Shown: positions 20,258-31,216, counted from the stretch's first letter. The stretch: DNA of 64,000 nt from Coprinellus micaceus (GCA_951394405.1 OX596342.1:1302001-1366000), one strand, 5' to 3'. Made by a program: numbers and translations. Notes: generated by a model not told the origin, from the letters alone.

Positions 20258-22353
20258 ACGCCCGCCATGGTGAATGCGCCGTCCATGGTAGGGATCCGAC
20301 CATCCTTCTGGTTGAATAGGACCATGATCTGCGTGCGAGGCGGACCCTTGGTCGTGGATGCGGGGATAACCGTCTTCTTCTTCTGCTTCTTCCCGCCCGA
20401 GACGGGGCCAGCAGAGATCGGAGGAGGGTTAGCCTGAGGGAGGGGAGGAACAGGGCCGCCGTTGATAATCTTGGCGATCTGTGATGGAGTTAAGTCAGGT
20501 CGAGCCCGCCCCCAGGTGGCAGCAGCCTCGACGTAACTTGGTTTCGTCTTGCCTCCCTTGGCAACGACGTTCCATGGCCTGAGGGCCGTGGGTTTAGAGA
20601 CGGGCTTCTGAGGGCCGACCGGAAGGCCGACTCTCTGGAAGGGGACGGTGGGAGCTTTTGGCTGCGGCCTCGGGCCTCCATCGTGCATACGCTTCCGTGT
20701 AGCCGTCGAGAACGGAAGGCTCGGGTTCGGGCCGGGTGGGGCCGGTTCCTGAGCTTTCCGAGAATCTTCGGGGTGTTCCTCCACGGGGGCGGGACATTCC
20801 GGAATGGGGTTCTGGTCCACCGGGATGGGCGAGCCAGTAGGGAGACGCTTGCCTGCCTTCTTCCTCTTCTTGGGCGGGACGACAATCGAGCGGGTTTTAT
20901 TGGTCGTGTGACCAAAGTCGGATGTGCGGGCACCTGCATCGGGCGGGGGGGTGTGCGGCAGCTTCTCTCGAAGCCTGACACCCACGGCAAGCCGATACGA
21001 GTCCCAGGTGGGGTGGCCTCCTGGTGGTGGACCAGGTTGCTGTGAGGATGTGGTGTAACGGGGCTCTTCCTTCGAATTCTCTTTGACGGCCGCACGGATC
21101 GCCGCAGAGATCGAGGTCGAGTACTCGTCCCACGATGTGTACCCAGCTGGCAAGGTGCCTAGCTCGGGATGAGATGCTGGGAGTTGTGAAGAAGAGGGAG
21201 GGGCTTGCGCCGGCTCACCTCCTCCTCCTCCCCAACCGCGGGGCACGAGCTCTTGCTGCTGCTGCTGCAGACGCCGAGCCTGTGGGGACACCAAAGGTGA
21301 CGCCCACTGGCTGGCCTCCGCCTGCCGCTGCTGCTCTGCTAGTGCCTCCCAGTCGGTGGTCGTGTCCCCTTGGGGACGCGTGGATAGGACGCCGCGCATG
21401 ATGTCGGCCGGGACGCTTACGTCCTTGTCCTTCATCTGCTCGATGTGTGAAGCCCAGTCCCCGACGGCGGGTTCCGAGGCGTACATGCTGTCCTCGACGC
21501 CCTCCTCGACCTGCATAGGGTGGAGTGGGACGTCGTGGGCGGTGTCACCAACCTCTCGGTCGGCTAGAGGGCCCATGCTATCCCTTTGTCCGAAGGGTGG
21601 GATCCTCCCGAACTGAATCGGAGGGGATCGAATCCTCTGGGCGCGGGGAGTAGCTTGGTTGCGGGGAGAGGGAGGGCGAGTGCCTGGCGGGGTCGCCATG
21701 TCATCATCGTCCTCCAAGGATTTGAACGCTGTCCTCCAGGCAGAGCCTTGGACGGCGGCGTCGACTCGGTCCAACGTGAACCACAGAGTTTTGAGCGCTT
21801 CGGCTTCCCCAGCAGGAGGATCCCGTCTGAGGAAGAACTCGGCGGCTCGGTTGAGGGAAGAGATGGCGTCTTCTAGTGTGAGGGTGCTGGAGGGTGCCGG
21901 GGTGGGGAACGGGGTCCTGGTCGCTTCCGAGCCAAGACTTATCTCCTCCTCGTCACTCTCGTAGTCATCCTCGCCCCCATCCTTTTCCCTGTAGACTGTG
22001 GACAGTGGCACCGTGGCAGAGCGGGCGCTCTGATCCTCCGTACCTCCTCCACTAATGTTCAACGGGTCATCGTCGCTCTGGGCTTCGGTGCTCGTCGATG
22101 TTTGGGATGGTCCGTGCTGAGCCCGCAGGGTCGGCACGTCCGGCGTGTATCGTTCGCGGGCTTGCGCCCCTAACGAGGTGGATTGAGGGGCCTGAGACAG
22201 GTCCCTGTTGGAGTGCATGGAGGCTGCCCGCGAATGGGGCCTCGGTGTAGAGGAAGCCGGATGGCTGGGATCTCGGGACGACGTGCGGGATCGACCGCCC
22301 GGTGGGGACAACTTCTCCCGGCGCGGGGCGGATTTTTTCTTCGTTGAGGACAT
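20258..22353 (-). CDS. ORF1 of LINE E, truncated by LINE A
   Basis: About 698 codons from ATG 22353 (MSSTKKKSAPRREK) are open to the junction with A, where the core motif PTMDGAFTMAG is cut. Content is as in C: basic Ser/Pro-rich head, acidic patch, FFLRRD, Gln-rich stretch and Lys cluster. The zinc knuckles lie on the far side of A, outside the window. No internal stop or frameshift is seen. Confidence 0.9.
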
Positions 22354-22432
22354 CGGTGATGCCCTTGGTGGTCGTATACCAGCCTAGCAGTCGGCAGTAC
22401 ACCTTCCAGTCAATGGGGTAGAGATGTTGCGA
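20258..22432 (-). mobile_element. LINE copy E (alpha family), main visible segment, host of A, F and H
   Basis: This is the oldest layer of the left nest. The ORF1 body and part of the 5' UTR lie here. The 5' UTR was opened twice. F entered at GAGATGTTGCGA (22421-22432 and 29250-29261). H then entered at GTGTGGAGATT (29262-29272 and 30633-30643). The true 5' terminus of E is at 30686. On the left E is cut by A at 20257/20258, so its ORF2 is out of view. Confidence 0.9.
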
Positions 22433-22568
22433 CACACTTCTTGATCTCGAACCACGAGGTTCCCGGATTCTTCCCACGCTCAACGGAACCACCAGGAGCA
22501 GGAAGAAGATACCAGGACCCGGCTAGAGTTCATAATAGCGTATCTAAACTGCTTATTCCTGCGTCGCC
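22433..22568 (+). promoter_or_regulatory. 5' UTR of LINE F
   Basis: This is a 136-nt leader starting CACACTTCTTGATCTCGAACC. The CTTCTTGATCTCG-ACCAC core matches the 5' start of the alpha and beta families although the rest of the element does not. It is the candidate internal promoter or initiator. Confidence 0.55.
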
Positions 22569-24746
22569 ATGGCTCTGGGAGACACCATGAAGCCAAGCAC
22601 TAGGGCGACAACCCTAGAAAAGGCAACAACGGCAGGCAGGAGAGTAGTCACGTCACCGACAGACCCCACCCAGAAGCCGACTATAGAGAGCTACAAGGGG
22701 GCAATAAAGATATTGCGACAGGCGCACGTAATCAAGAAGGACGTGGACGTCCAAAACCTAGAACTGCTGGCGAAGGCGCTCAGGCAACACTCGGTAGCTC
22801 TCAGACAAGTCAGCAATAGACCGCAACTCCAATCTTCGGAGATGGACGCGAAGATATACGACTCCATAGCGATACTCATAGAAGCGCACGGGAACGGGTA
22901 CATGGCGGTACAGGCCTCTTTGCAGGGCCAATTCACACAAGCATTAGACGACATGACGACGGGCATGAAGGGGGAACTAACAAAGGGTTTAGAATCGATC
23001 CAGAACGCGACCAAAGAAGCTGTCGAGGCGGTGACAGCAGCTGCACAACAGGTTCATAATACGGTATCAGCAAGAACTAACCACTTTTCACAGCAATCAT
23101 ACACATCTGTCGCCGAGGCGGCGAGACGGATGGGCAGCCAGCCGGAGGCGACACACAAGATACTCATGCAAACCGAGCTGGCAAAGATGGTGATTGAGTG
23201 GCGACGAGTCAAATTCAACCTAGACGCCAACGGCAAACAGAGGCTCGCGGGCAAGTCGGACCAGGAGGTGAAGGCAATGGCCCAAAAAGCGATCGAAACG
23301 ATGGGAGCAGGACCTGAGGTACAAATCCGAATGGCGACCGCCTACATAGGGTCAGGAACAGTCGTGATCGAAATGCTGGACGACGGCTCGAAAGAATGGA
23401 TCAAGACCGAAGGAAGACTAGGAAAACTGGCAGCGACGCTGGGATCGACGGTAAATGTCCCGCTGTTCTGGATAAAGGCTAACTTTGTACCGGTAGAATT
23501 CGACACAATCCAAGGGAGAGAGGAGCTCTGCAACGCCAACCGAATCCCAGAAGAACGACTGAAAAAGCTCATGTGGATGAAGAACCCGGCGAACCGGAAT
23601 CAAGGGCAGAAGGTAGCAACACTCAAGATAGCCCTCGACGACCCGAAGCTTGCCAACCTACTCGTAACGAACGGCATAGTAATCCATAGCGCATACCGCC
23701 CGGCAGAGAAGCTGGACCCGGAACCGATAACGTGCTACAAATGCCAAGGTATGGGTCACATAGCGGCTAACTGCCTCAGGGAATCACCGGTATGCAGCAA
23801 TTGTGGGAAGGAGGGACACTCCGACAGTAAGACTACCCCGTGCCCCCACCCTAATAACAAGAGATGCGCCCTCTGCAACGTAGAAGGCCACGGAGCGAAG
23901 GACATGCGATGCCCGACGAGGATGAGAAAAAGAGAAGATATGAGGCAGCGGATCCCTGGCTACGGCGCGAAGCTCCACCTGACAGAAGAACCATGGACCT
24001 GGATCGTAGAAGGGGCGGACCGGCACCATGTGGTGGACTGGTACTGGTGGGGATTGGACTGGACTGGATGGGAATGCCGACTTAACATACCGATCTGTTA
24101 GTGCCGCAAGGCCTTTCACCGTCTGTCTGCTGGTTGGGGGTAAAACTTCAAGCGCCGGGCGTCTCCAAATCGTCAACATTTCATGTCTCATAATTGCAGT
24201 AGTACTTAGTTAGTGACGCTCGCGCTCTCTTTGTATGTTGATAGCGACCGGACTGCCATCGTGCCCCGGTATATAAAAGCTGATTTCAAAAAAAAAAAAA
24301 AAAAAAAAAACCACGAGGAACGACTAGCGAGAAGGGAATATGAAGGTATAGAGCCAACCTTCCGGCCGAGCTCACAGTGGGAAGCAAAACAGGCAAGGAG
24401 GGAAACCGGGACAACATGGGAGAACAGAGAGTCGCGTGCACCGTCAAGGACCGAGTCGGACATATATGAAGAAGACCCGAAAGACAAGGCACCCGCAAAA
24501 ACAACGCCCTCCCCATTCCCCATAACACCACCCCCGCAGATGTCTCAATCTCAGCCCCAGCCATTGTTCCCGCCAGGAAACCAGATGGACCCGAAACGTA
24601 AGAAGGGAAGCAAAAAACTGACCACCAACATAGGATGGGACGAAGACGAACCGGAGTCAGACTGGGAAACAGCCCCTTCATCGAAAGCGAAAGGCAAGAA
24701 CAAGAACAAGAAGGCAACCACACCCCAACCCACCTTTCCCCAATGA
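22569..24746 (+). CDS. ORF1 of LINE F (gag-like, zinc knuckles), interrupted by G
   Basis: It starts at ATG 22569 (MALGDTMKPSTRA). The frame runs to 24028, skips G and one ACCA copy, and resumes at 24314. This totals 630 codons. The first ~330 residues are helix-rich and charged, with possible coiled-coil character around 80-180. Three knuckles follow: CYKCQGMGHIAANC (~388), CSNCGKEGHSDSKTTPC (~410) and CALCNVEGHGAKDMRC (~434). The C-terminal ~140 residues are Pro/Lys-rich and disordered (KGKNKNKKATTPQ). The TGA stop (24744-24746) overlaps the ORF2 ATG as ATGA. It should bind element RNA. Insertion G is the only lesion. Confidence 0.9.
24029..24309 (+). mobile_element. Insertion G: alpha LINE copy reduced to its 3' UTR
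   Basis: This is a 281-bp plus-strand copy that begins at the G-rich tract of the alpha 3' UTR (TGTGGTGGACTGG) and ends in poly(A). It sits in ORF1 of F. The duplicated site is only about 4 bp (ACCA, 24025-24028 and 24310-24313). Excluding one copy restores the ORF1 frame exactly, which supports this boundary. The other LINE insertions here have 11-16 bp TSDs. Confidence 0.88.
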
Positions 24747-27700
24747 TTGGCGACCAACAAACCGACACCCCAAGACCAAATAGCGAGAACAACGAACCGG
24801 ATGACAAGATATATGGGAAGGAATACTTACGCATCCTCCAGATCAACCTCAACAAGTCCCCAGCTGCTCAACTGGAGCTTATGAATGGTAACATCGCTCG
24901 AAATTGGGACATAGTGCTAATCCAGGAACCCCACAGGAACTACTATGACAGCATAGCGACAGCGAGAGGATATAGACAGGTATACCCCTCGAGCAAAGCA
25001 AGAAAAGAAGGCACCCCACGGTCGGCGATATGGATGAACGAACGAATCAACACCGGAACCTGGAATGAACTGAACATAGACGACTCACCCGACGTGACAG
25101 CAGTCCGACTGAAAGGCGACTATGGTCAACTCACGATATTCAATGTCTATAATGACTGCAAAAACGACGACTCGACAACAACTCTCCAAACATACATCGA
25201 AGCCAACAAGAACGAAATCTACGGAGACGGCAAGCACGTCATGTGGGCAGGAGACTTCAACAGACACCACCAAATGTGGGACCACGATGACGACAACAGG
25301 TTATTCACAGCGCAAGCAACAGAAGACGCGAGGGAACTCATATACATGCTCTCTGAATGGGATATGAGGATGGCCCTCCCGAAAGGTATACGCACCCTGA
25401 GACACATGCGGTCAAAACGCGAATCACGACCAGACAACGTCTTCTGCACCGACTTACTGATGGACAGAGTCATAGCATGCAACGTCCGCCTGCCCGAGCG
25501 CTGCCCCAACACTGACCACTACCCCATAGCCACAATACTCGACATCGAGAAGCACACCAACCGAACCACCCCAAAGCCGAACTTCAAAGAGGTCGACTGG
25601 AGCGAATTCAGAGCTCTCCTCCAAGTGAAGCTAGACGGAGCGAACATGGACGAGCCCATCGACAGCGAAGGCAAGTTCAACGAAAGACTTGACTCACTAA
25701 CCCGCACCATACAGGAATCAATATACCAACTTGTTCCAAGAACGAGGCCGACGAACTACTCAAGGCGATGGTGGAACAAGGACCTCACGGACATGAGAAA
25801 GAAGAAGCTCCAGCTGATCTCTGAATCAACGCGGCACAGGGCAATCGAAGACCACCCAGCACATGGGGAACTCCGGAAATTCATGAACGAGTACGCAACA
25901 GCAATCGTTGAAGCAAAGAAAACACACTGGGAAGGCTTCCTAACCGAGGCGGATACAGCAGCCCTCTGGATAGCGAACAAATACCTTAACTGCCCGGTAG
26001 GCGACGGAGGAAACGTGAGGCTACCACCCATGGAGAAGAAGGTAAATGGCCGAACGACCCTGGTTCTAACGAACGAGGAAAAAGCGGAGACCCTCGGAGA
26101 CACTTTCTTCACAGACCCACCACCACGAACCGAAGACACCCAGGAAGCCAACTACGAATACCCACCAGCCCTCGAACCAGCCCTCCCCATAACATCGAGT
26201 AGGGTCAGAGAACACATCAAGAAGCTATCAGCCCACAAGGCCCCAGGGCTAGATGGTATACCCAATATCGTACTGAAAGAATGCGCTGACACCATATCTC
26301 CCCACCTAGCAAGAATATACAACGCAGTATTCGACTTAGGAGTATACCCCCAAGACTGGAAAGAATCGATCACCTGCGTCCTCCGGAAACCAGGCAGATC
26401 ATCATACCAGATACCGAAATCGTACCGGCCAATCGCGCTACTCTCAACCATGGGCAAGCTCCTTTCAGCAATCGTAGCGGACGATATGTCAAGACTCATC
26501 GAAGAAAACCAACTCATGCCAAGCAACCACTTCGGAGGCAGGCCATGCCGAACAACGACCGATGCCTTACACCACCTAGTGAACCACATCAAGAACGCAT
26601 GGCGAAAGAAGAAGGTAGTATCAATACTCTTCCTGGATGTGGAAGGCGCCTTCCCAAATGCAGTCAGTGAAAAGGTGATCCATAACATGAAGAAAAGACG
26701 GATGCCAGAGGCATACGTGAACATGATGGCTAACCTACTAAAAGATCGGCGCACAAAACTCAGGTTCGACGACTTCCTCTCAGAATTCATCCAGATTGAG
26801 AACGGAATAGGGCAAGGATGCCCCCTCTCCATGGTAATATACATACTATACAACGCTGACATCCTGGAGATCCCGAAGAACGACAAGGAAGGAGCGGTAG
26901 GGTATGTAGATGACATAGCACTGACAGCAGAAGGCGATAGCATAGAGGAAACGACAGAATGCCTACGCGACATGATGGAGAGACCGGGTGGAGGGATAGA
27001 ATGGGCGAGGACGCACAACTCAAGATTCGAGATGAGCAAGGTGGCAATCATGCACTTCACCAGGAAAACGGACAAGAACGCGGACGGAACGACAACCAAG
27101 AGAAGACACAGAGCGCCTATACTAACGTTGCAGGGCATTGAGATCAAGATAGTCGAGGTATACAAATACCTCGGAGTACTAATGGACCTGGAGCTCCGAT
27201 GGAAAGAACAGGTTGAGAGGGTAACCACCAAAGGAATACAATGGGTAGGGCTATTCAAACGGCTCTCGAAGACCAGGTCAGGGATCGAGCCGGCGCTAAT
27301 GCGACAGCTATATCGAGGAGTCGGGATATCTAAGGTAATGTACGCAGCTGAAATATGGTTCATCATCCCGATGAAGGCAGAGGGGGCCAAGAGGCGATCG
27401 GGATCGGTAGGTGCGCTGAAGAAGCTACAAACGATGCAGAGGCAAGCAGCCCTAGTGATCACAGGGGCAATGAAAACCACGGCCTCGGACGTGCTAGACA
27501 TTTATGCTAATCTTCTACCCATAGAATTTGTACTAACGTCCAGCAGAAAAAGATCGTACATAAGAATGTGCACGCTCCCAGCGACACACACCCTCAGCCA
27601 CCAAGTCGAGGATGCGCACTGGGAAAGAGACAAAAGGCAAGTGAATCCCTCACCTATGGCACTAATGGCCCGGCAGTATGACATCGAACCAAGCGAAGTG

Positions 27701-28777
27701 GAGAAAATAGGCGGCAGGTCAAGACCACCAACGTACGAGCCAGTCTTCGACACGCGAATCGAAAAGGGAAGAGAGGGCTCAATCGAGCAAGAAAGGGAGG
27801 ACAAAGCCCACGTAAAGGTATACACTGACGGATCGGCAATAGGCGGGAAAGTGGGAGCGGCAGCCCTACTATACTATGACGACGACGAAGAACCGAGCGA
27901 CATATTTCACTACCACCTCGGACCGAATACGAAGTACTCAACTTACGATGCAGAATGGGTAGGGCTATTAATGGCAACGTGGATACTAACATGCATAGAT
28001 GACCCAACGATCGGGACGGAGCCGGCCAGCATATATGTCGATAATCAAAGCGTAATCAGGAAGGCAACGAGCTTGACACCAGGAGCCGGCCAACACCTAA
28101 GGGATGCGATGCTAGACATCACCGAGGAGCTAAGGCAAAGAGGTAACACCAAAACCAAGTTCACGATCAGATGGATATCGGCACATAGCGAGGTGACCAG
28201 GAACGAGAGAGTTGACGAAGAAGCAAAAGCCGCCGCGCAGGGAAAATCCACACATTGGTCAAAACTACCAGCTAAGCTCCATTCCCCGCTACCTTACAGT
28301 GTATCTTCACTCACCCAAGAAGCAAAAGACGAGGCCAAACGCATGTGGAAGAAAGCCTGGAACGACTCACCAAGAAGACAACACTATGAGGCACTCGACG
28401 ACCAATTCCCCCCAAAAAGATTCCTCGAGGTCACAAAAACCCTACACAAAGACCAAGCGAGTGACCTGGTGCAAATAAGAACGAAGAAAATCCCACTAAA
28501 CGATCACCTATTCAAGATACGGAAAGCAAACAGCGCAAAATGCACCAGATGCAACACGGGGAGCCGCGAAACCGTCCAACACTTCCTATTCGAATGCCCC
28601 AACTACCGGCGACTCCGACAAAAGATGAACCGAGCTCACAAAGGAGCAAAGAAAAACCTCAAGAAGATATTCAAATCGGAGCAACACACGAAAATCCTAT
28701 TGAGGTACGTCGCCAACACAAAAAGACTAGCTGATAAATACACCAGAACCACCAAGACGACGAGGGAGACCCAGTGA
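24743..28777 (+). CDS. ORF2 of LINE F: endonuclease-reverse transcriptase-RNase H, intact
   Basis: The protein is 1344 residues. I chose ATG 24743 because it overlaps the ORF1 stop as ATGA and directly precedes the endonuclease; the open frame up to 24635 is ORF1 sequence in another frame. APE endonuclease: LQINLNKSPAAQ at the N-terminus, IQEPHRN, GDFNRHH at about 170, TDHYPI at about 256. RT: HKAPGLDGIPN, FLDVEGAFPNAV at about 630, GQGCPLSMVIY, YVDDIAL at about 720. RNase H: VYTDGSAIGG at about 1026, DAEWVGL at about 1069, YVDNQS at about 1099. The terminal knuckle CTRCNTGSRETVQHFLFEC starts at about 1267. All catalytic Asp/Glu motifs are present and no stop or frameshift is seen, so this enzyme looks functional. 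Domain order fits the Tad1/I group. Confidence 0.95.
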   Translation: MIGDQQTDTPRPNSENNEPDDKIYGKEYLRILQINLNKSPAAQLELMNGNIARNWDIVLIQEPHRNYYDSIATARGYRQVYPSSKARKEGTPRSAIWMNERINTGTWNELNIDDSPDVTAVRLKGDYGQLTIFNVYNDCKNDDSTTTLQTYIEANKNEIYGDGKHVMWAGDFNRHHQMWDHDDDNRLFTAQATEDARELIYMLSEWDMRMALPKGIRTLRHMRSKRESRPDNVFCTDLLMDRVIACNVRLPERCPNTDHYPIATILDIEKHTNRTTPKPNFKEVDWSEFRALLQVKLDGANMDEPIDSEGKFNERLDSLTRTIQESIYQLVPRTRPTNYSRRWWNKDLTDMRKKKLQLISESTRHRAIEDHPAHGELRKFMNEYATAIVEAKKTHWEGFLTEADTAALWIANKYLNCPVGDGGNVRLPPMEKKVNGRTTLVLTNEEKAETLGDTFFTDPPPRTEDTQEANYEYPPALEPALPITSSRVREHIKKLSAHKAPGLDGIPNIVLKECADTISPHLARIYNAVFDLGVYPQDWKESITCVLRKPGRSSYQIPKSYRPIALLSTMGKLLSAIVADDMSRLIEENQLMPSNHFGGRPCRTTTDALHHLVNHIKNAWRKKKVVSILFLDVEGAFPNAVSEKVIHNMKKRRMPEAYVNMMANLLKDRRTKLRFDDFLSEFIQIENGIGQGCPLSMVIYILYNADILEIPKNDKEGAVGYVDDIALTAEGDSIEETTECLRDMMERPGGGIEWARTHNSRFEMSKVAIMHFTRKTDKNADGTTTKRRHRAPILTLQGIEIKIVEVYKYLGVLMDLELRWKEQVERVTTKGIQWVGLFKRLSKTRSGIEPALMRQLYRGVGISKVMYAAEIWFIIPMKAEGAKRRSGSVGALKKLQTMQRQAALVITGAMKTTASDVLDIYANLLPIEFVLTSSRKRSYIRMCTLPATHTLSHQVEDAHWERDKRQVNPSPMALMARQYDIEPSEVEKIGGRSRPPTYEPVFDTRIEKGREGSIEQEREDKAHVKVYTDGSAIGGKVGAAALLYYDDDEEPSDIFHYHLGPNTKYSTYDAEWVGLLMATWILTCIDDPTIGTEPASIYVDNQSVIRKATSLTPGAGQHLRDAMLDITEELRQRGNTKTKFTIRWISAHSEVTRNERVDEEAKAAAQGKSTHWSKLPAKLHSPLPYSVSSLTQEAKDEAKRMWKKAWNDSPRRQHYEALDDQFPPKRFLEVTKTLHKDQASDLVQIRTKKIPLNDHLFKIRKANSAKCTRCNTGSRETVQHFLFECPNYRRLRQKMNRAHKGAKKNLKKIFKSEQHTKILLRYVANTKRLADKYTRTTKTTRETQ

Positions 28778-29249
28778 TTGAAACACGGAAACAACGACAA
28801 TGCACGCGCAAACAAGGAGAGATCTCTACAAGGAAACGTCGACTCGTGACCCCCCAGCAACTGTCCAGGGCAACGCAGGGAAGAGCGAAACAATCGACAA
28901 ACCGCGAAGGCCGACCGGCCCTCGAGGAAGGGGCAACCCTAACATACCAAGGAAACGGCGAGGCAGCGAGGACCACGCCAACCCAAGAGGTGACGGGAGA
29001 CGAAGATGGAGGGCAAGGTAGCTCGAGTAAAACGACGTTCCTGTGTCGGACTGTAGGGGGATGCCACCAAGGGGTGGGCCCTCTGCAGGGCACTCGAGTA
29101 CCAGGCGACATCATCACGGGGTATCCAGGCCACCAAATCTCATTCAAACCGTAGACTAGATAAGTGTACATACAGTATATGTAGTCGTCCCACATGGGGT
29201 AGCCCCGGAGGACGTTAAACACGGAAACAAAAAAAAAAAAAAAAAAAAA
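28778..29249 (+). other. 3' UTR and poly(A) of LINE F
   Basis: No convincing gene is present. The first ~220 nt are purine-rich and the remainder is mixed. The end is CCCCGGAGGACGTTAAACACGGAAAC plus 21 A residues. Apart from CCCCGG it does not share the alpha/beta 3' terminus, so F RT probably recognises a different end. Confidence 0.75.
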
Positions 29250-29272
29250 GAGATGTTGCGAGTGTGGAGATT

Positions 29273-30160
29273 CGCACGGTGTGCATGGGGGTGGACGCGT
29301 CTGTCCCCAAGGCCACCAGGCATAATGTGACCGCGGCCTACGTATACGAAGGCCTAGGCAACCAACAGAGCAAGGGAGTCACGGTGGCAGGACGTGTCCT
29401 GTCATCGGACGCCGAACTCCTAGCGATTCGAATGGCAGTCGGAAGGGCTACGGCCCTAGAAGACTGTGATCAGATTGCGATATTCACTGATTCTCTGGCC
29501 ATGGCTAAGAGAGCAGTTGATCCGGGGATCCATTCGGGCCAGGCATTTTCGCTTGCGACCTGCAAGGCCCTCCGCACCTGGTTTGCCGCCAAGGCGGACA
29601 GACGGGTGGACTTCATCGAGACCCCTTCAAAGCTGAAGTGGGGTCTCCAACATCGTGCTCATTTGCATGCGCGGAGCCTCCCTCCCACTCCTGTAGGGGT
29701 GAGACCCGCTACTTCTCTCGATAGCGTGCGCAAGCATGTTGCCGATTCCGCACTGGACGCGTGGGCTACTCAGGCACGCAACCCAGACTATCTAGGGCAT
29801 CAGTTCATGGTGCTGCGCGACCCCAAGGGGAAGCCAACTCGTCCGACATACTCCAACGGGGGAGTATGGCTCTGACATGTAAATGAGAGTAATGCGCTAT
29901 GTGCACGTAGGTGCAGGGCCATTCTCAACCACGCGCCTACTGGAGAGTACTACTCCCGGTTCCGCATACCTGGCCACGACGATCACGAATGTGAATGCGG
30001 CTGTCTGGTGCAAACTCGTCACCATATCTTTACGCAGTGCGGTGTGCTGCAAACATACGATCGGGATCCCCGCTTTGTGCGAGAACTTGTTTGGTTTTTA
30101 GAGGATAACCCAAAGGCGAATGCCTTTGGGTTCCAATACGCCCCACAGGGGGATGGCTGA
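29273..30160 (+). pseudogene. ORF2 fragment of LINE H: RNase H and C-terminal knuckle
   Basis: It begins at VCMGVDASVPK and keeps SDAELLAI and IFTDSLAM. A CGA-to-TGA nonsense codon at 29873-29875 follows SNGGVWL. The same frame continues to the CECGCLVQTRHHIFTQC knuckle and the TGA stop at 30158-30160. Being 5'-truncated it could never encode an RT. Confidence 0.9.
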
Positions 30161-30632
30161 GAGAACGCGGCCTCGTCTGAGCTGGACTAGTCTTGGCTGG
30201 TTAAAGGTCTCACATGAAGGGAGCTGGGTAGGTACCCCGACGTGTCAGTCCTTGCAACTGATGTGGATGAGGGGTACCCGAAGCGCGGTTACCGTGAGGG
30301 ACACCGTTCGGGGGCAGGGAAGGTGTGCCCCCGGGGCCCATAACACCTTGTGGTGGACTGGTACTGGCTGGGATTGGACTGGGCTGGGCGGGAATGCCGA
30401 CTCAATATACCGATCTGTTAGCGCTGCAAGGCCTTTCACTGTCTGTCTGCTGGTTGGGGGTAAAACCTCAAGCGCCGGGCATCTCCAAATTGTCAACATC
30501 TCACTTCTCATAAATGCTGTAGTACTTAGTTAGTGACGCTCACACTCTCTCTGTATGTCTGATAGCGACCGGACTGCCATCGTGCCCCGGAATACAAAAC
30601 CTGATTTCAAAAAAAAAAAAAAAAAAAAAAAA
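29273..30632 (+). mobile_element. LINE copy H (alpha family), 5'-truncated
   Basis: This is a plus-strand fragment from the start of RNase H through the complete 3' UTR and poly(A) (30609-30632). The TSD is GTGTGGAGATT (29262-29272 and 30633-30643) in the 5' UTR of E, immediately beside the F insertion. The 30161-30632 stretch is 3' UTR without a gene, and includes the G-rich tract at about 30351-30390. Confidence 0.93.
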
Positions 30633-30686
30633 GTGTGGAGATTGGTCGGCCCGAATAGGAAGGTGGTGGTAAGAGATCAAGAAGCG
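30633..30686 (-). other. 5' terminus of LINE E
   Basis: This is the last 54 nt of the E leader after the H insertion. It ends with the alpha start (complement of CGCTTCTTGATCTCTTACC) at 30686. The DNA beyond it is the target that E inserted into, a MITE-like repeat. Confidence 0.85.
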
Positions 30687-31216
30687 AGTGGTTGTCTTTT
30701 GTCTTTCTGTTTTATGTAGCCTGACTTCATTACAGGTGTGGAAATACTAGTATTTATAATGTAGACAGAGGATGCCAAGAAACAGGCCAGTACCATAAAT
30801 GAAAAGGCCTGCACAGACTGGACACATAAATACAAGTAAACAGATACGAACAGAATATTTTTCATATTTTTCATGATTTTTCCAGAATTAATGACACACA
30901 ATGACACTACTTCAATATTTTACACAGCCACATTGCACAGCCACATACCTGATATTGGCTGGAAATCATTGGTCTTCCACTGGATGTCCAGTGGATCTAA
31001 GGGGGTGGACATCCACTGGATACATATCCTGGACCGTCCAGTATCCACTGGACAATCCAGTGAAATTTTGGCTGATACAGGACATTGACTGGACGACCAC
31101 TGGACAATTTGAGCAAATTTGGCAGAGAAAGGCCAGTGAATGTCCAGTAGATGTCCAGAATGTCCACTGGATGTCCACTGGATTCCCAAAGGCAAAATGG
31201 GGGAGTGTAAAGTACT
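30687..31216. mobile_element. MITE-like DNA transposon T1 (right part)
   Basis: This is non-coding, AT-rich DNA. Its right end GGGGGAGTGTAAAGTACT matches the inverted terminus of the complete copy at 50646-51637. The internal CATTTTTCCAGAATTAATG and CACAGCCACA segments match that copy too. The subterminal zone (about 30970-31190) is packed with the word CCACTGGATGTCCA and its reverse complement. The left end is missing because E inserted here. There is no ORF of note. Confidence 0.75.

Larger units (their letters stand above)
22433..29249 (+). mobile_element. LINE copy F (gamma family), full length
   Basis: This is a complete plus-strand LINE of a family distinct from alpha/beta. It has an A-rich coding strand, a different ORF1, and a longer ORF2 with little similarity outside catalytic motifs. 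Layout: 5' UTR 22433-22568, ORF1 with insertion G, ORF2 24743-28777, 3' UTR, and a 21-nt poly(A) at 29229-29249. The TSD is GAGATGTTGCGA (22421-22432 and 29250-29261), inside the 5' UTR of E. Both ORFs are open once G is removed. Confidence 0.95.

Noticed and set aside
24635..24742. Upstream extension of F ORF2 (MGRRRTGV...)
   Set aside because: This segment is the C-terminal end of ORF1 in another frame. The ATGA overlap at 24743 is a better start and lies just before the endonuclease.
26152..27501. 449-codon minus ORF opposite F ORF2
   Set aside because: Antisense shadow of the RT; no domain, no homologous frame in other LINE copies.
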